Of a DNA stretch of 64,000 nucleotides, positions 26,598 through 34,329 are shown piece after piece. The stretch covers positions 23,621-87,620 of the forward strand of contig JANQEN010000240.1 in NCBI GenBank assembly GCA_028278335.1, given 5' to 3'. Each line of letters begins with the position of its first letter. The stretch's first letter is position 1. Position numbers and translations under genes: made by a program. Below the pieces are notes generated by a model. It was not told where the DNA came from. It saw only the letters and a list, made by a program, of their open reading frames with translations, and ran no database searches. Origin of the DNA: Chitinivibrionales bacterium (GTDB lineage: Bacteria; Fibrobacterota; Chitinivibrionia; Chitinivibrionales; JANQEN01).

Positions 26598-26928
26598 TTC
26601 ATTGCACCTTTTACGTAAGCGAAGCTGATTGTGTAATGGGTAAGTATCACTAAATTAACTCATAAATAGCCACATTGCCATATTTAAGTGACCAAAAGCA
26701 TTATTTTTGTACACTATCAGTGCACATAATTATCTATAACATATTGATTTTAAAAATAATGTAATACCAATTATGGATTTTTATGATTTATTCAGTGCAC
26801 ACCCTGGATGATAAAATCATTGATGCAATTTTATAGATGTTTTTATAGAACAATTGGAGCCGAAATTATATCCTTATAATAGGCCTTTGGAAGTGAATTT
26901 TTCATATACTTGCAACGAATTGATTATT
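26598..26928. other. Divergent intergenic region with repeated TCAGTGCACA
   Basis: 331 AT-rich bases between the TIGR02147-type gene (minus) and the small receiver gene (plus). The ten-base word TCAGTGCACA occurs twice (26718-26727 and 26792-26801), 74 bases apart in direct orientation; GTGCAC within it is palindromic. It may be an operator for a regulator such as the neighbouring TIGR02147 protein. No gene is seen. Confidence 0.4.
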
Positions 26929-27438
26929 ATGAACTTGGAACATAAAAAAAGAGAGGTGTTAGAACAACTCTCCCAGATGCAAAAGGAGAAACGCCGATCT
27001 CGCAGAGCGATAAAGGATACAGGTAAAAAGAAGAGTCCTCAGGAGATCGAATCGTATGTTAGTGTTCAAAAAGAGAAACAGATTCTCCTTATCTATGGTG
27101 CAAAGAGCTTTTTTATAAAGGGATTAATGCAATCCCTTAAAAATGTCTTTGAACTTATTCACTGCACTGACTCCGAAGAGGCCTGTGCCATCTGTATGGA
27201 AAAAGATATACCCTTTATTTTATTAGATATGGATCACCCAACAGATTGGAAAAAGTCTACCGATATATTCACCAATGTCAACATGATTAGTCAAGAGACC
27301 CTTTTCTTCTTGGCAACCAAAAAGGTCAACTCCCATGAGGTCCAGACCTTGGTAAGCCAAGGTGGGATTGTGACTGAGAAACCGATAAACATCAAAGACA
27401 TCACAGACCACACCACCACAGGATCTGATACAGAATAA
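26929..27438 (+). CDS. Degenerate receiver-domain protein
   Basis: 169 residues from the ATG at 26929; an in-frame TTG at 26854 would add 25 residues but lacks support, and neither start has a strong ribosome-binding site. The first 45 residues are very basic and charged (KKREVLEQLSQMQKEKRRSRR). Residues 50-155 have a receiver-like fold: strand ILLIYGAKSF where the acidic pair should be, FILLDMDHP with the position of the phospho-Asp kept, and VTEKPINI carrying the conserved Lys. The missing acidic pair implies poor or no phosphorylation. It may be a pseudo-receiver adaptor. Followed by a bidirectional terminator. Confidence 0.65.
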   Translation: MNLEHKKREVLEQLSQMQKEKRRSRRAIKDTGKKKSPQEIESYVSVQKEKQILLIYGAKSFFIKGLMQSLKNVFELIHCTDSEEACAICMEKDIPFILLDMDHPTDWKKSTDIFTNVNMISQETLFFLATKKVNSHEVQTLVSQGGIVTEKPINIKDITDHTTTGSDTE

Positions 27439-27471
27439 AAAAGGTCCCACGACATAATGCGTGAGACCTTT
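27437..27471 (-). terminator. Bidirectional terminator between the receiver gene and tRNA-Ala
   Basis: Minus strand reads AAAGGTC-T-CACG, loop, CGTG-G-GACCTTT followed by TTT, directly downstream of tRNA-Ala. On the plus strand the same hairpin starts at the receiver-gene stop. One mismatch in an 11-bp stem. Confidence 0.75.
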
Positions 27472-27472
27472 A

Positions 27473-27545
27473 TGGAGCTGAGGGGGCTCGAACCCCTGAC
27501 CCCAACGCTGCCAGCGTTGTGCTCTCCCAGCTGAGCTACAGCCCC
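27473..27545 (-). tRNA. tRNA-Ala (GGC)
   Basis: On the minus strand the gene begins GGGGCTGTAGCTCAG and ends CAGCTCC plus discriminator A. The acceptor stem has one G-U pair. The anticodon stem CAACG/CGTTG encloses loop CTGGCAG, so the anticodon is GGC. The T arm is AGGGG TTCGAGC CCCCT. The CCA end is not encoded. It lies 53 bases downstream of glnS on the same strand. Confidence 0.96.
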
Positions 27546-27562
27546 GAATAATATGGTGTACA

Positions 27563-27592
27563 AATTTAAATTATTTTGACTAATTAGTCAAA
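27563..27592 (-). promoter_or_regulatory. Possible tRNA-Ala promoter containing an 18-base palindrome
   Basis: The palindrome TTTGACTAATTAGTCAAA spans 27575-27592, just after the glnS stop. On the minus strand it supplies a -35 box TTGACT (27591-27586), with a 17-base spacer to TAAATT (27568-27563). This is 18 bases before the tRNA 5' end. The palindrome could also be an operator or a transcript-end hairpin for glnS. Confidence 0.45.
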
Positions 27593-27598
27593 TCTCTT

Positions 27599-29296
27599 CT
27601 ACTTTTTCTGTTGCTTTTGGATTTTTGCCCAGGTGTCTCGCAGAGTTACCGTGCGGTTAAATACCTTTTTCTCCTCTGTAGTATAATTGGTGTCTACACA
27701 AAAATACCCCATTCGCTCAAACTGAAAACGTTCTCCAGGTTTTGCATTATTTAGGCTAGGTTCAACTTTACAGGATGTGAGTACCTCTAAGGAGTTGGGA
27801 TTAAGATTATTTTTCCAATCCTGTCCTTCTTCTACATTGCTAGGATCCGGCGTACTAAAAAGAGCGTCATACAACCGCACCTCAGCATCAATTGCATGCT
27901 TTGCAGAAACCCAGTGCAAGGTAGCTTTGACCTTACGACCATCCGGTGCATTGCCGCCACGACTTTCAGGATCGTACGTACAGTGTACTTCGAGAATATC
28001 CCCACTTTTTGGGTCCTTTACAACATCGACACACTTGATAAAATAGGCATAGCGTAATCGTACTTCACGTCCTGGTGCTAAACGAAAGAATTTCTTTGGG
28101 GGATCTTCGGCAAAGTCTTCTTGCTCAATATAGAGCACCTTGGAAAAGGGGACTTTTCTGGTTCCCATGGCTTGATCTTCCGGACTATTAACAGCTTCCA
28201 TCTCTTCAACCTGGTCTTCGGGATAGTTATCAATAACCACTTTAAGCGGTTTGAGTACGGACATTACCCGGGGAACCCGCTTATTAAGATCTTCACGTAC
28301 ACAAAACTCTAACAGGGCCATATCAACGGTGCTTTCCCGTTTGGCAACCCCAATACGCTCACAAAAATTTCGTATCGACTCTGGAGTATATCCTCGCCGA
28401 CGCATTCCAGAGAGGGTTGGCATTCGTGGATCATCCCACCCGTCAACGCAGCCTTCACTGACAAGCTCCAATAGCTTCCGTTTACTCATTACCGTATAGG
28501 TAATATTCAGTCGAGCAAACTCAATCTGTTGAGGATGGTAGATACCCAGTTGATCTAAAAACCAATCATACAGCGGTCGGTGATCCTCGAATTCCAAAGA
28601 GCACATCGAATGGGTGATACCTTCGATGGAATCTTCCAAACCATGGGCCCAATCATACATGGGATAGACATTCCACTTATTCCCTTGGCGATAGTGGGAC
28701 ATTTTGAGAATTCGATACATTACCGGATCACGCATATTCATATTTGGTGATTTCATATCAATCTTTGCCCGCAAGACTCGCGAGCCATTTTCAAATTCTC
28801 CAGCCTCCATCCTCGTAAAAAGATCGAGGTTTTCATCCACCGAACGATTGCGAAAGGGACTCTCTGTTCCCGGTTCAGTAAGAGTTCCTCGATTTATTCG
28901 GATCTCTTCGGCGCTTTGATCATCCACATAGGCTTTTTGGGCCTTGATAAGTTCAACAGCCCAGGCATACATTTTATCAAAATAGTCCGAAGCATAGTAT
29001 TCATGCTCGCCCCAATCAAAACCAAGCCAAGAAACATCCTTTTTTATTGCATCGATATACTCGGTCTCTTCTTTGCTGGGATTGGTATCATCAAAGCGAA
29101 GATGATAGGTGCCTTTAAACTCCTCAGCCAATCCATAATCTATACAGATTGCTTTGGCATGACCGATATGAAGATAGCCATTGGGCTCGGGTGGAAATCG
29201 TGTTACCACACGCCCATCCCACTTGTTTGTCTTCATATCTTCCTTAATAATCTCCTGCAAAAAATTGGGAGCCTGTTTTATTTCATTATTTGACAT
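27599..29296 (-). CDS. glnS: Glutaminyl-tRNA synthetase
   Basis: 565 residues, the usual bacterial GlnRS length. Class I HIGH motif as GYLHIGHAK near residue 45, KMSKS-type motif as VMSKRKLLE near 270, and GlnRS-specific stretches [14 protein letters not shown] and [16 protein letters not shown]. The C-terminal anticodon-binding beta-barrels include [15 protein letters not shown]. It charges tRNA-Gln directly, so this organism need not use the Glu-tRNA amidotransferase for Gln. It lies 16 bases after gltX on the same strand and so is probably transcribed with it. Confidence 0.97.
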   Translation of the reverse strand: MSNNEIKQAPNFLQEIIKEDMKTNKWDGRVVTRFPPEPNGYLHIGHAKAICIDYGLAEEFKGTYHLRFDDTNPSKEETEYIDAIKKDVSWLGFDWGEHEYYASDYFDKMYAWAVELIKAQKAYVDDQSAEEIRINRGTLTEPGTESPFRNRSVDENLDLFTRMEAGEFENGSRVLRAKIDMKSPNMNMRDPVMYRILKMSHYRQGNKWNVYPMYDWAHGLEDSIEGITHSMCSLEFEDHRPLYDWFLDQLGIYHPQQIEFARLNITYTVMSKRKLLELVSEGCVDGWDDPRMPTLSGMRRRGYTPESIRNFCERIGVAKRESTVDMALLEFCVREDLNKRVPRVMSVLKPLKVVIDNYPEDQVEEMEAVNSPEDQAMGTRKVPFSKVLYIEQEDFAEDPPKKFFRLAPGREVRLRYAYFIKCVDVVKDPKSGDILEVHCTYDPESRGGNAPDGRKVKATLHWVSAKHAIDAEVRLYDALFSTPDPSNVEEGQDWKNNLNPNSLEVLTSCKVEPSLNNAKPGERFQFERMGYFCVDTNYTTEEKKVFNRTVTLRDTWAKIQKQQKK

Positions 29297-29312
29297 GAAT
29301 CATGTTTCCCTG

Positions 29313-30800
29313 TTAAGAGTTCTTTTCTTTCTGAAAATTATCTAACCACAATACCGCATTTTTCATACGACGTACCACAGTCTCTTGACCAATGAGTTCT
29401 AACATCTCATACAATCCCGGCCCAAAGCTCACCCCCGAAACCGCAAGTCTCGTTGGATGTATCAACTTTCCTAAGGAGAGTTCCTTTTTTTGGGCATAAT
29501 CATTAAAGGCATCCTCCAAGCTCTGCTGGCTAAAGTTGGACATACTTTCAAAGAGAGAAGTAAGGGATTGCAACACAGTAAGTGCATCACCTTTCCATCT
29601 CTTTTTTACTGCCTTCTCCTCGTAGGAATTTGGATCATTAAAAAAGTAGAAACTGTTTGTCGCTAATTCTTTAAGCGTTTTCGATCTATCCTTTAGCAAG
29701 CCAATTACCTGAGAAAGATAAGCCATGTCTTTGAGTTGCTCATGGGAGACTTCTCCCGCTTCCTTCCATACAAGGTGCGCCTCCTCAAGCAAGGAACCCA
29801 CACTTCTCTCTTGCATGTAAAGGCCATTCATCCACTCAAGCTTCTGCTCATCAAAGACCGATGCCTTAGGTGAAACTCGCTCCAGAGTAAAGAGATCAAC
29901 AAGCTCCTGAGATGACATCTTTTCCTGGTCATTACCGGGAGCCCATCCAAGGAGCGCCAAAAAGTTTACCAACCCCTCCGGAAGATAGCCAGCTCGTTTA
30001 TAGTCCAGGACAGAGGCTGCCCCTTTGCGCTTTGACAATTTTCCTCCTCCAGGAGCCAAAATAACTGGCAAATGAGCAAATACGGGAAGATCCCACCCAA
30101 AGGCTTCATACAATAATACATGCCTTGGTGTTGAGGCGATCCACTCATCGCCGCGCATTACATGGGTGATCCCCATGAGATGGTCATCAACAACATTGGC
30201 CAAGTGATAGGTGGGAAACCCATCGGATTTTAATAGAACCAAATCATCGAGAGTCTCACTCTTGTACTCTATTTCACCTCTGATCATATCGGTAAAAGAG
30301 ACAATCCTATTATCGGGGATTTTTAATCGATACACATGTGGCTCATTCTGACTAATTCGCTTTGTAACCTCATCCTGGGAAAGATTGCGACAATGCCTAT
30401 CATACCCTGAGACATGGGCAAGCTTTGCCTTTTCCTGCTCCTCTCGAAGCTTTTGTAGTCGTTGTGATGAGCAGAAACAGGGATAGGCATGGCCCGATTC
30501 CACTAAAGCATCTACCTTTTCTCGGTACAGAGATGTTCGTTCTGATTGAAAATAGGGACCACAGCTGCCTTCAATCTCGGGCCCTTCGTCCCAGGTAAGC
30601 CCCAACCAACGAAGGCTGGTAAAGATTTCGTCGAGAGCATCACTTTGATAGCGAGTACGATCAGTGTCCTCTATCCTTAGAATAAAGGAGCCACCATGAT
30701 GTTTGGCAAAAAGGTAATTAAAGAGAGCTGTCCGCGCTCCACCAACGTGAAGATACCCTGTTGGTGACGGAGCAAAACGAACACGAACCTCAGATGACAT
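29313..30800 (-). CDS. gltX: Glutamyl-tRNA synthetase
   Basis: About 495 residues. HIGH-type motif GYLHVGGARTALFNYL at the N-terminus, CFCSSQRLQKLRE zinc-like region, RGDEWIASTPRHVLLYEAFGW, and KMSKS motif as KLSKRKGA. The C-terminal helical anticodon domain ends near KNAVLWLDNFQKEK. Two start codons are in frame: ATG at 30806 lies only one base after AAAGGA, whereas ATG at 30800 has a 7-base spacing, so 30800 is preferred. Charges tRNA-Glu. It forms an operon with glnS. Confidence 0.96.
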   Translation of the reverse strand: MSSEVRVRFAPSPTGYLHVGGARTALFNYLFAKHHGGSFILRIEDTDRTRYQSDALDEIFTSLRWLGLTWDEGPEIEGSCGPYFQSERTSLYREKVDALVESGHAYPCFCSSQRLQKLREEQEKAKLAHVSGYDRHCRNLSQDEVTKRISQNEPHVYRLKIPDNRIVSFTDMIRGEIEYKSETLDDLVLLKSDGFPTYHLANVVDDHLMGITHVMRGDEWIASTPRHVLLYEAFGWDLPVFAHLPVILAPGGGKLSKRKGAASVLDYKRAGYLPEGLVNFLALLGWAPGNDQEKMSSQELVDLFTLERVSPKASVFDEQKLEWMNGLYMQERSVGSLLEEAHLVWKEAGEVSHEQLKDMAYLSQVIGLLKDRSKTLKELATNSFYFFNDPNSYEEKAVKKRWKGDALTVLQSLTSLFESMSNFSQQSLEDAFNDYAQKKELSLGKLIHPTRLAVSGVSFGPGLYEMLELIGQETVVRRMKNAVLWLDNFQKEKNS

Positions 30801-30940
30801 AGACATTTCCTTTCAATACTGGCATTAAATTCAGGATAAAAAAATATGTTATGTGCTATAGATTAGGAGTTGCTTATCAGTATATAATTTTGATTGAGAA
30901 CCAGTATCAGAGTTGGTTGTGTAGTATTGTATTTTAATGT

Positions 30941-31627
30941 ATGCTCAACATAATCGATGAAAGAGATGACTTTTTTGTAGTTGATAAACCAGCCGGTGTA
31001 GCCTTTCATAGTGATATTCATGGGGATGGTTTTTTCTCCCAGGTAAAAAAAAAGCTAAACCGTTCTCAGCTTTTTGCTGTGCATCGATTAGATGCAGTTT
31101 CCTCAGGTTTGCTCCTTTTAGCAAAAAATCGAGAGGCTGCCCAACAGTTGGGAAGACTTTTTCAGAGTCGGTCCATTGAAAAATTCTACTGTGCTCTCTC
31201 CGACAAGAAGCCAAAAAAGAAACAGGGTACACTCAAAGGAACTATGATACGAGCAAGAAAGGGAGCATGGAAATTGGTCCGATCTCTTGATCGACCAGCC
31301 ATCACTCAATTCTTTAGTACTGCAGTATCACCGGGTATTCGACTCTTTTTGATTAAACCGCTTACTGGACGAACGCACCAAATCCGAGTGGCCCTTAAGA
31401 GTCTTGGCTCCCCCATTTGCGGTGATCCGCTCTATCATCAAAAAATTCCTCATATGTCCTATGATCGTACCTATTTACACGCCTATGCTTTAAAATTCTC
31501 CCTCAATCAAAAACAGTATCACTATATCTGTCCTCCCAAATTCGGAGCACTCTTTACAACTAATACGTTTGAAGAAAAAATCGAACAGTGGGCTAATCCC
31601 TGGAATCTCAAATGGCCTACTGTTTAG
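30941..31627 (+). CDS. RluA-family 23S rRNA/tRNA pseudouridine synthase
   Basis: 228 residues, short for the family, without an S4 domain. Catalytic Asp51 in HRLDAVSSGLLLLAK, substrate motif KPLTGRTHQIRVALKSLGSPICGDPLY, and VDKPAGVAFH at the start are all diagnostic. It isomerises uridine in rRNA or tRNA. The exact site cannot be told; the short form resembles the TIGR01621 group. Divergent from gltX. A weak hairpin TAGCTC/GAGCTA sits over the stop codon. Confidence 0.92.
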   Translation: MLNIIDERDDFFVVDKPAGVAFHSDIHGDGFFSQVKKKLNRSQLFAVHRLDAVSSGLLLLAKNREAAQQLGRLFQSRSIEKFYCALSDKKPKKKQGTLKGTMIRARKGAWKLVRSLDRPAITQFFSTAVSPGIRLFLIKPLTGRTHQIRVALKSLGSPICGDPLYHQKIPHMSYDRTYLHAYALKFSLNQKQYHYICPPKFGALFTTNTFEEKIEQWANPWNLKWPTV

Positions 31628-31729
31628 CTCTTTAGAGCTATAAGTAAAGAAGATCTCCCCAATCCCAATCTTTATAAATTACGAATAAGCGCATCCCTAT
31701 TGCCATCCCTTTGGGGCTCCCCTTTTTTA

Positions 31730-31759
31730 TTGACACCCTTTTATAGGGCATGATATAAT
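31730..31759 (+). promoter_or_regulatory. Sigma-70-type promoter of the HD-GYP gene
   Basis: -35 box TTGACA (31730-31735), 18-base spacer and -10 box TATAAT (31754-31759), both perfect consensus. The start point should fall near 31766, giving a leader of about 130 bases before the HD-GYP coding region. Confidence 0.8.
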
Positions 31760-31779
31760 CAGGATATAGATTGTAACGG

Positions 31780-31871
31780 AAAAAGCATCTATATTCCAAC
31801 AATATCACCTCATTCAAGGGATCCAACAGTAGGTATATGGGTGATATAGTCGGAGTGGCATATGCTTTTTT
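31780..31871 (+). promoter_or_regulatory. Structured 5' leader of the HD-GYP gene, possible riboswitch or attenuator
   Basis: Nested stems: outer AAAAAGCAT (31780-31788) with ATGCTTTTT (31862-31870), inner ATATCACC (31802-31809) with GGTGATAT (31840-31847). The outer right arm ends in a T-run (31866-31871), which could act as a terminator. It sits between a consensus promoter and the coding region. It does not match the c-di-GMP-I or -II aptamer patterns I know. Confidence 0.55.
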
Positions 31872-31898
31872 GGGTTTGCTAGGGATGTTTGATTTTTT

Positions 31899-33152
31899 TT
31901 GATTACACTAAACGAGAATGGTATACCCTTGGCACAGAACGATGACAAATTTATACGCCGACTGGACATCAATGATGTAAAAGTGGGTATGTACCTGGAG
32001 GATATTTTCGACCATAAGGGTACGTTACTCCTATCCAGTAAAGAGCCTATTGTCAGCATGGAAAAAATTGAAATTCTGAAAAATAGAGGTATCACGAGTG
32101 TCCTTATCAATGAGAAACGAAAGAATAATTACAAATTTCTTATTGAACCCATTGAAAAGAAAAAAGCCCCACCCATTGAAAATAACCGTGAGGCGCGCTA
32201 CTACAAAGAACTTACTAAAGCTGTCTCTATCCATAAAGATGGTGTTGTAAAAGCTGCTGAGGTCCTTAAAGCTGTGCGCAACTCTCAGTCCTTTAATCTG
32301 GCTGGTATCCAAGCAACAGCAGAGGAGATTGTAAGAAGTCTTGTGAGAAATCCCGATGCGCTGGTTAGCCTAAGTCAACTTAAGGGGTATGATGACTACA
32401 CCTTTGTCCATTCCGTAAATGTTGCGGTACTTGTCACTTCTTTAGCACAATCCATGGGATATCCTGATGATAAGCTTCTGGAAATTGGTATTGGTGGTCT
32501 ACTCCATGACATCGGCAAAATGAAGATACCCGAGCAGATCTTAAATAAACCTAGTAAATTAACCGACACAGAGTTTGCAATTATCAAAAGACACCCCGAG
32601 TTAGGTGTGGAACAGATACTTGGCAAAAAGGGAATATCGGATATTTCAAAAAAAATAATTCTCCAGCATCATGAGCGATACAATGGAACTGGATATCCCC
32701 TGGGCTTGACTGGTGAGCGAATTCATGAAGTTGGTCTTATAAGCGCAGTGGCAGATGTATACGATGCCCTGACCTCTGATCGTGTTTACAAGGCGGCCTG
32801 GACGCCGCAAAAGGCATTAATCCTCATTTTTAAAGGGTGCGACAAGGACTACTCCCGGAGGATCGTCGAGCTCTTTATGAAACATATGGGAATCTACCCT
32901 GTCGGTAGTTTTGTAAAGCTTGGCACCAATGAATTGGGCGTTGTTGTGAAGGTTAACAAGGGAGAACTTCTTGCTCCGGAGGTATTGTTGCTCATTGACC
33001 ATGATGGTCGACGATTGGCAGAACCGATCCCAGTAAAATTGTCGGAGAAGCAGAAGGAGGCCAATGGCCATCGCTATAAAATTTTGGTCTCTCTTAATCC
33101 TAAGGCATTCAATGTAAATGTGAATGAATATATTCAACATCAATTGCATTAA
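31899..33152 (+). CDS. HD-GYP-domain protein (probable cyclic-di-GMP phosphodiesterase)
   Basis: About 417 residues. An N-terminal DUF3391-like segment (RRLDINDVKVGMYLEDIF) is followed by the HD-GYP domain (about 140-330). HD is in GGLLHDIGKMKIPEQIL (His203, Asp204), then KRHPELG, ILQHHERYNGTGYP and the GYP-region motif. The HD signature is complete, so c-di-GMP hydrolysis is likely. Translation seems to begin at TTG (31899), for lack of an in-frame ATG. An ATG at 31885 is out of frame by one base across a run of eight T (31893-31900) and would join the gene if that run held nine. The gene has a consensus promoter and structured leader. Confidence 0.9.
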   Translation: MITLNENGIPLAQNDDKFIRRLDINDVKVGMYLEDIFDHKGTLLLSSKEPIVSMEKIEILKNRGITSVLINEKRKNNYKFLIEPIEKKKAPPIENNREARYYKELTKAVSIHKDGVVKAAEVLKAVRNSQSFNLAGIQATAEEIVRSLVRNPDALVSLSQLKGYDDYTFVHSVNVAVLVTSLAQSMGYPDDKLLEIGIGGLLHDIGKMKIPEQILNKPSKLTDTEFAIIKRHPELGVEQILGKKGISDISKKIILQHHERYNGTGYPLGLTGERIHEVGLISAVADVYDALTSDRVYKAAWTPQKALILIFKGCDKDYSRRIVELFMKHMGIYPVGSFVKLGTNELGVVVKVNKGELLAPEVLLLIDHDGRRLAEPIPVKLSEKQKEANGHRYKILVSLNPKAFNVNVNEYIQHQLH

Positions 33153-33274
33153 GATAGCAAGTATCATCAATAAAAATTTAATAAAGAATAAAATAAGTAT
33201 TGATTTACCAGTCTAAAAAAGGATACAATTAATTACCTAAGCTGCATACTCACTTTGGAACTAAAGGCACAGGA

Positions 33275-33469
33275 ATGGGAAACCACTGCAGACTATACGA
33301 CGAGAACTTAGTACGGAATATAATGATTTCAACTGCCGTCTCGATACTTGAATATGTCAAACAAAATCGGCAGGTGAATGTTGAAGATATATGTGAATTT
33401 ATTGAGTTCAATGCCGATGATATTATTGATGAAACAATAAGTAACCTCAATTGTGAAGATGAGGAGTAG
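33275..33469 (+). CDS. Small acidic protein of unknown function
   Basis: 64 residues starting at ATG 33275, with AAAGG about 8 bases upstream. Composition is protein-like: a helical middle (ISTAVSILEYVKQNRQVNVEDICEFIEF) and an acidic end (NLNCEDEE). The opposite strand also has a 66-codon frame with no ribosome-binding site. It lies in the 480-base gap between the HD-GYP gene and tRNA-Leu. No family recognised. Confidence 0.45.
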   Translation: MGNHCRLYDENLVRNIMISTAVSILEYVKQNRQVNVEDICEFIEFNADDIIDETISNLNCEDEE

Positions 33470-33575
33470 CCGGTACGTCGATCCTCACATTTTAAGAGCC
33501 AACTATCTGAGACTGTTGTATCCAGTTTTATATGACACTATAGACATCATTGCCATTTCTCTAATTAATAGAGCC

Positions 33576-33604
33576 TTGTCATTACAAAGTACATAACGTA
33601 ATTT
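33576..33604 (+). promoter_or_regulatory. Promoter of tRNA-Leu
   Basis: -35 TTGTCA (33576-33581), 17-base spacer, -10 TAATTT (33599-33604), 27 bases before the tRNA 5' end. Confidence 0.6.
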
Positions 33605-33631
33605 TAAGCACCACTCTTTGGATTATTTAAT

Positions 33632-33715
33632 GCCGAAGTGGTGAAACTGGTAGACGCGCTGGACTCAAAATCCAGTGGGGGCGACCTCGTGCCGGTTCGA
33701 GTCCGGCCTTCGGTA
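33632..33715 (+). tRNA. tRNA-Leu (CAA)
   Basis: 84 bases with a long variable arm, as expected for a class II tRNA. Acceptor GCCGAAG pairs with CTTCGGT (first pair G-U), discriminator A. Anticodon stem TGGA/TCCA encloses loop CTCAAAA, giving anticodon CAA. The T arm reads GCCGG TTCGAGT CCGGC. CCA not encoded. Confidence 0.96.
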
Positions 33716-33725
33716 TTATATATAT

Positions 33726-33761
33726 AAAAAGCTCTCTTTCTATACAAAGAGAGCTTTTTTT
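33726..33761 (+). terminator. Terminator of tRNA-Leu
   Basis: Fourteen-bp stem, arms AAAAAGCTCTCTTT and AAAGAGAGCTTTTT, six-base loop, T-run at the end. It lies 10 bases after the tRNA. Confidence 0.92.
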
Positions 33762-33873
33762 GTTTGCAACTTGTCCTAACCCTTTAATTTGGTTACTGCA
33801 GTTGGAGACAAAGTACAATTGAATTTTTAAAAGTCATCCTGATGATATACCACACATTTATTAAAAAAAATAT

Positions 33874-34040
33874 TTTACATCATAAAAATTCTATTATTAT
33901 ATTAAATTTATTGGGATGGAATATTCTTTAATTCCTCCTTAAACTACCTTCTTAAAACACATTACCTCCTCTTTTTGGAGTGTTGTACGTTGATGCCCTT
34001 ATCTATTGAATTTGGCCCCCTAATAGATAAGGGCCTTTTC
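33874..34040 (+). ncRNA. Candidate small RNA with anti-Shine-Dalgarno motifs, promoter and terminator
   Basis: Promoter-like boxes TTTACA (33874-33879) and TATATT (33898-33903) are 18 bases apart. A 13-bp hairpin GCCCTTATCTATT (33995-34007) with its complement (34022-34034) is followed by CTTTTC, a probable terminator. No gene precedes it that needs one, since tRNA-Leu has its own. The expected RNA is about 130 bases. It carries CCTCC twice (in AATTCCTCCTT and TTACCTCCTCT), able to pair with ribosome-binding sites, and a small hairpin CTCC/GGAG. No open frame of note. Confidence 0.5.
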
Positions 34041-34065
34041 TGTATCCCCATTTCCCTTACATCGC

Positions 34066-34166
34066 GCTAACTATTACCTAAATTGAGTGATTGCTTTGCG
34101 GAAAGGTTACGTCAGTAGTGCTACTAATAGGTGCGCTAAAAACGGAGCTTAACCTGCAAGGTTAAG
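34066..34166 (+). repeat. Repeat family E, copy 2, and a hairpin in the ugd leader
   Basis: 34066-34133 resembles 4764-4862 (TAACTATT...AATT, then ACGTCAGTA...CTAATAGGTG). It is followed by an 8-bp hairpin CTTAACCT/AGGTTAAG with loop GCA (34148-34166). All this lies 160-260 bases upstream of the UDP-glucose dehydrogenase gene. GCGCTAA occurs at both ends of the repeat block. Possibly a structured leader RNA. The rest of 34170-34329 shows nothing recognisable. Confidence 0.35.
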
Positions 34167-34329
34167 TGAGTATTTAAAGAATCCCAGGAGCAGTGCGGAT
34201 GACGTGAGATTTACCAAATAAAATCTCTCATTTTAGGTATTAAATTTTCTCATAGATATAACTTCCCGAAATAACATATTTTAAGAAATTCTAAGCGATT
34301 ATATAGTCTTTTACAGGAGAAATTGGATA

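Noticed and set aside
27291..27563. Minus-strand frame of 90 codons over tRNA-Ala
   Set aside because: It contains the whole tRNA gene and its terminator; tRNA genes commonly produce such spurious frames.
31780..31871. Known c-di-GMP-I riboswitch in the HD-GYP leader
   Set aside because: The conserved GEMM-I motifs (such as the GCAAACC and CGCAAAGCC blocks) are absent; only an unassigned structure is claimed.
33250..33450. Minus-strand frame of 66 codons opposite the small acidic gene
   Set aside because: No ribosome-binding site and a Ser/Thr-rich low-complexity translation typical of an antisense shadow.
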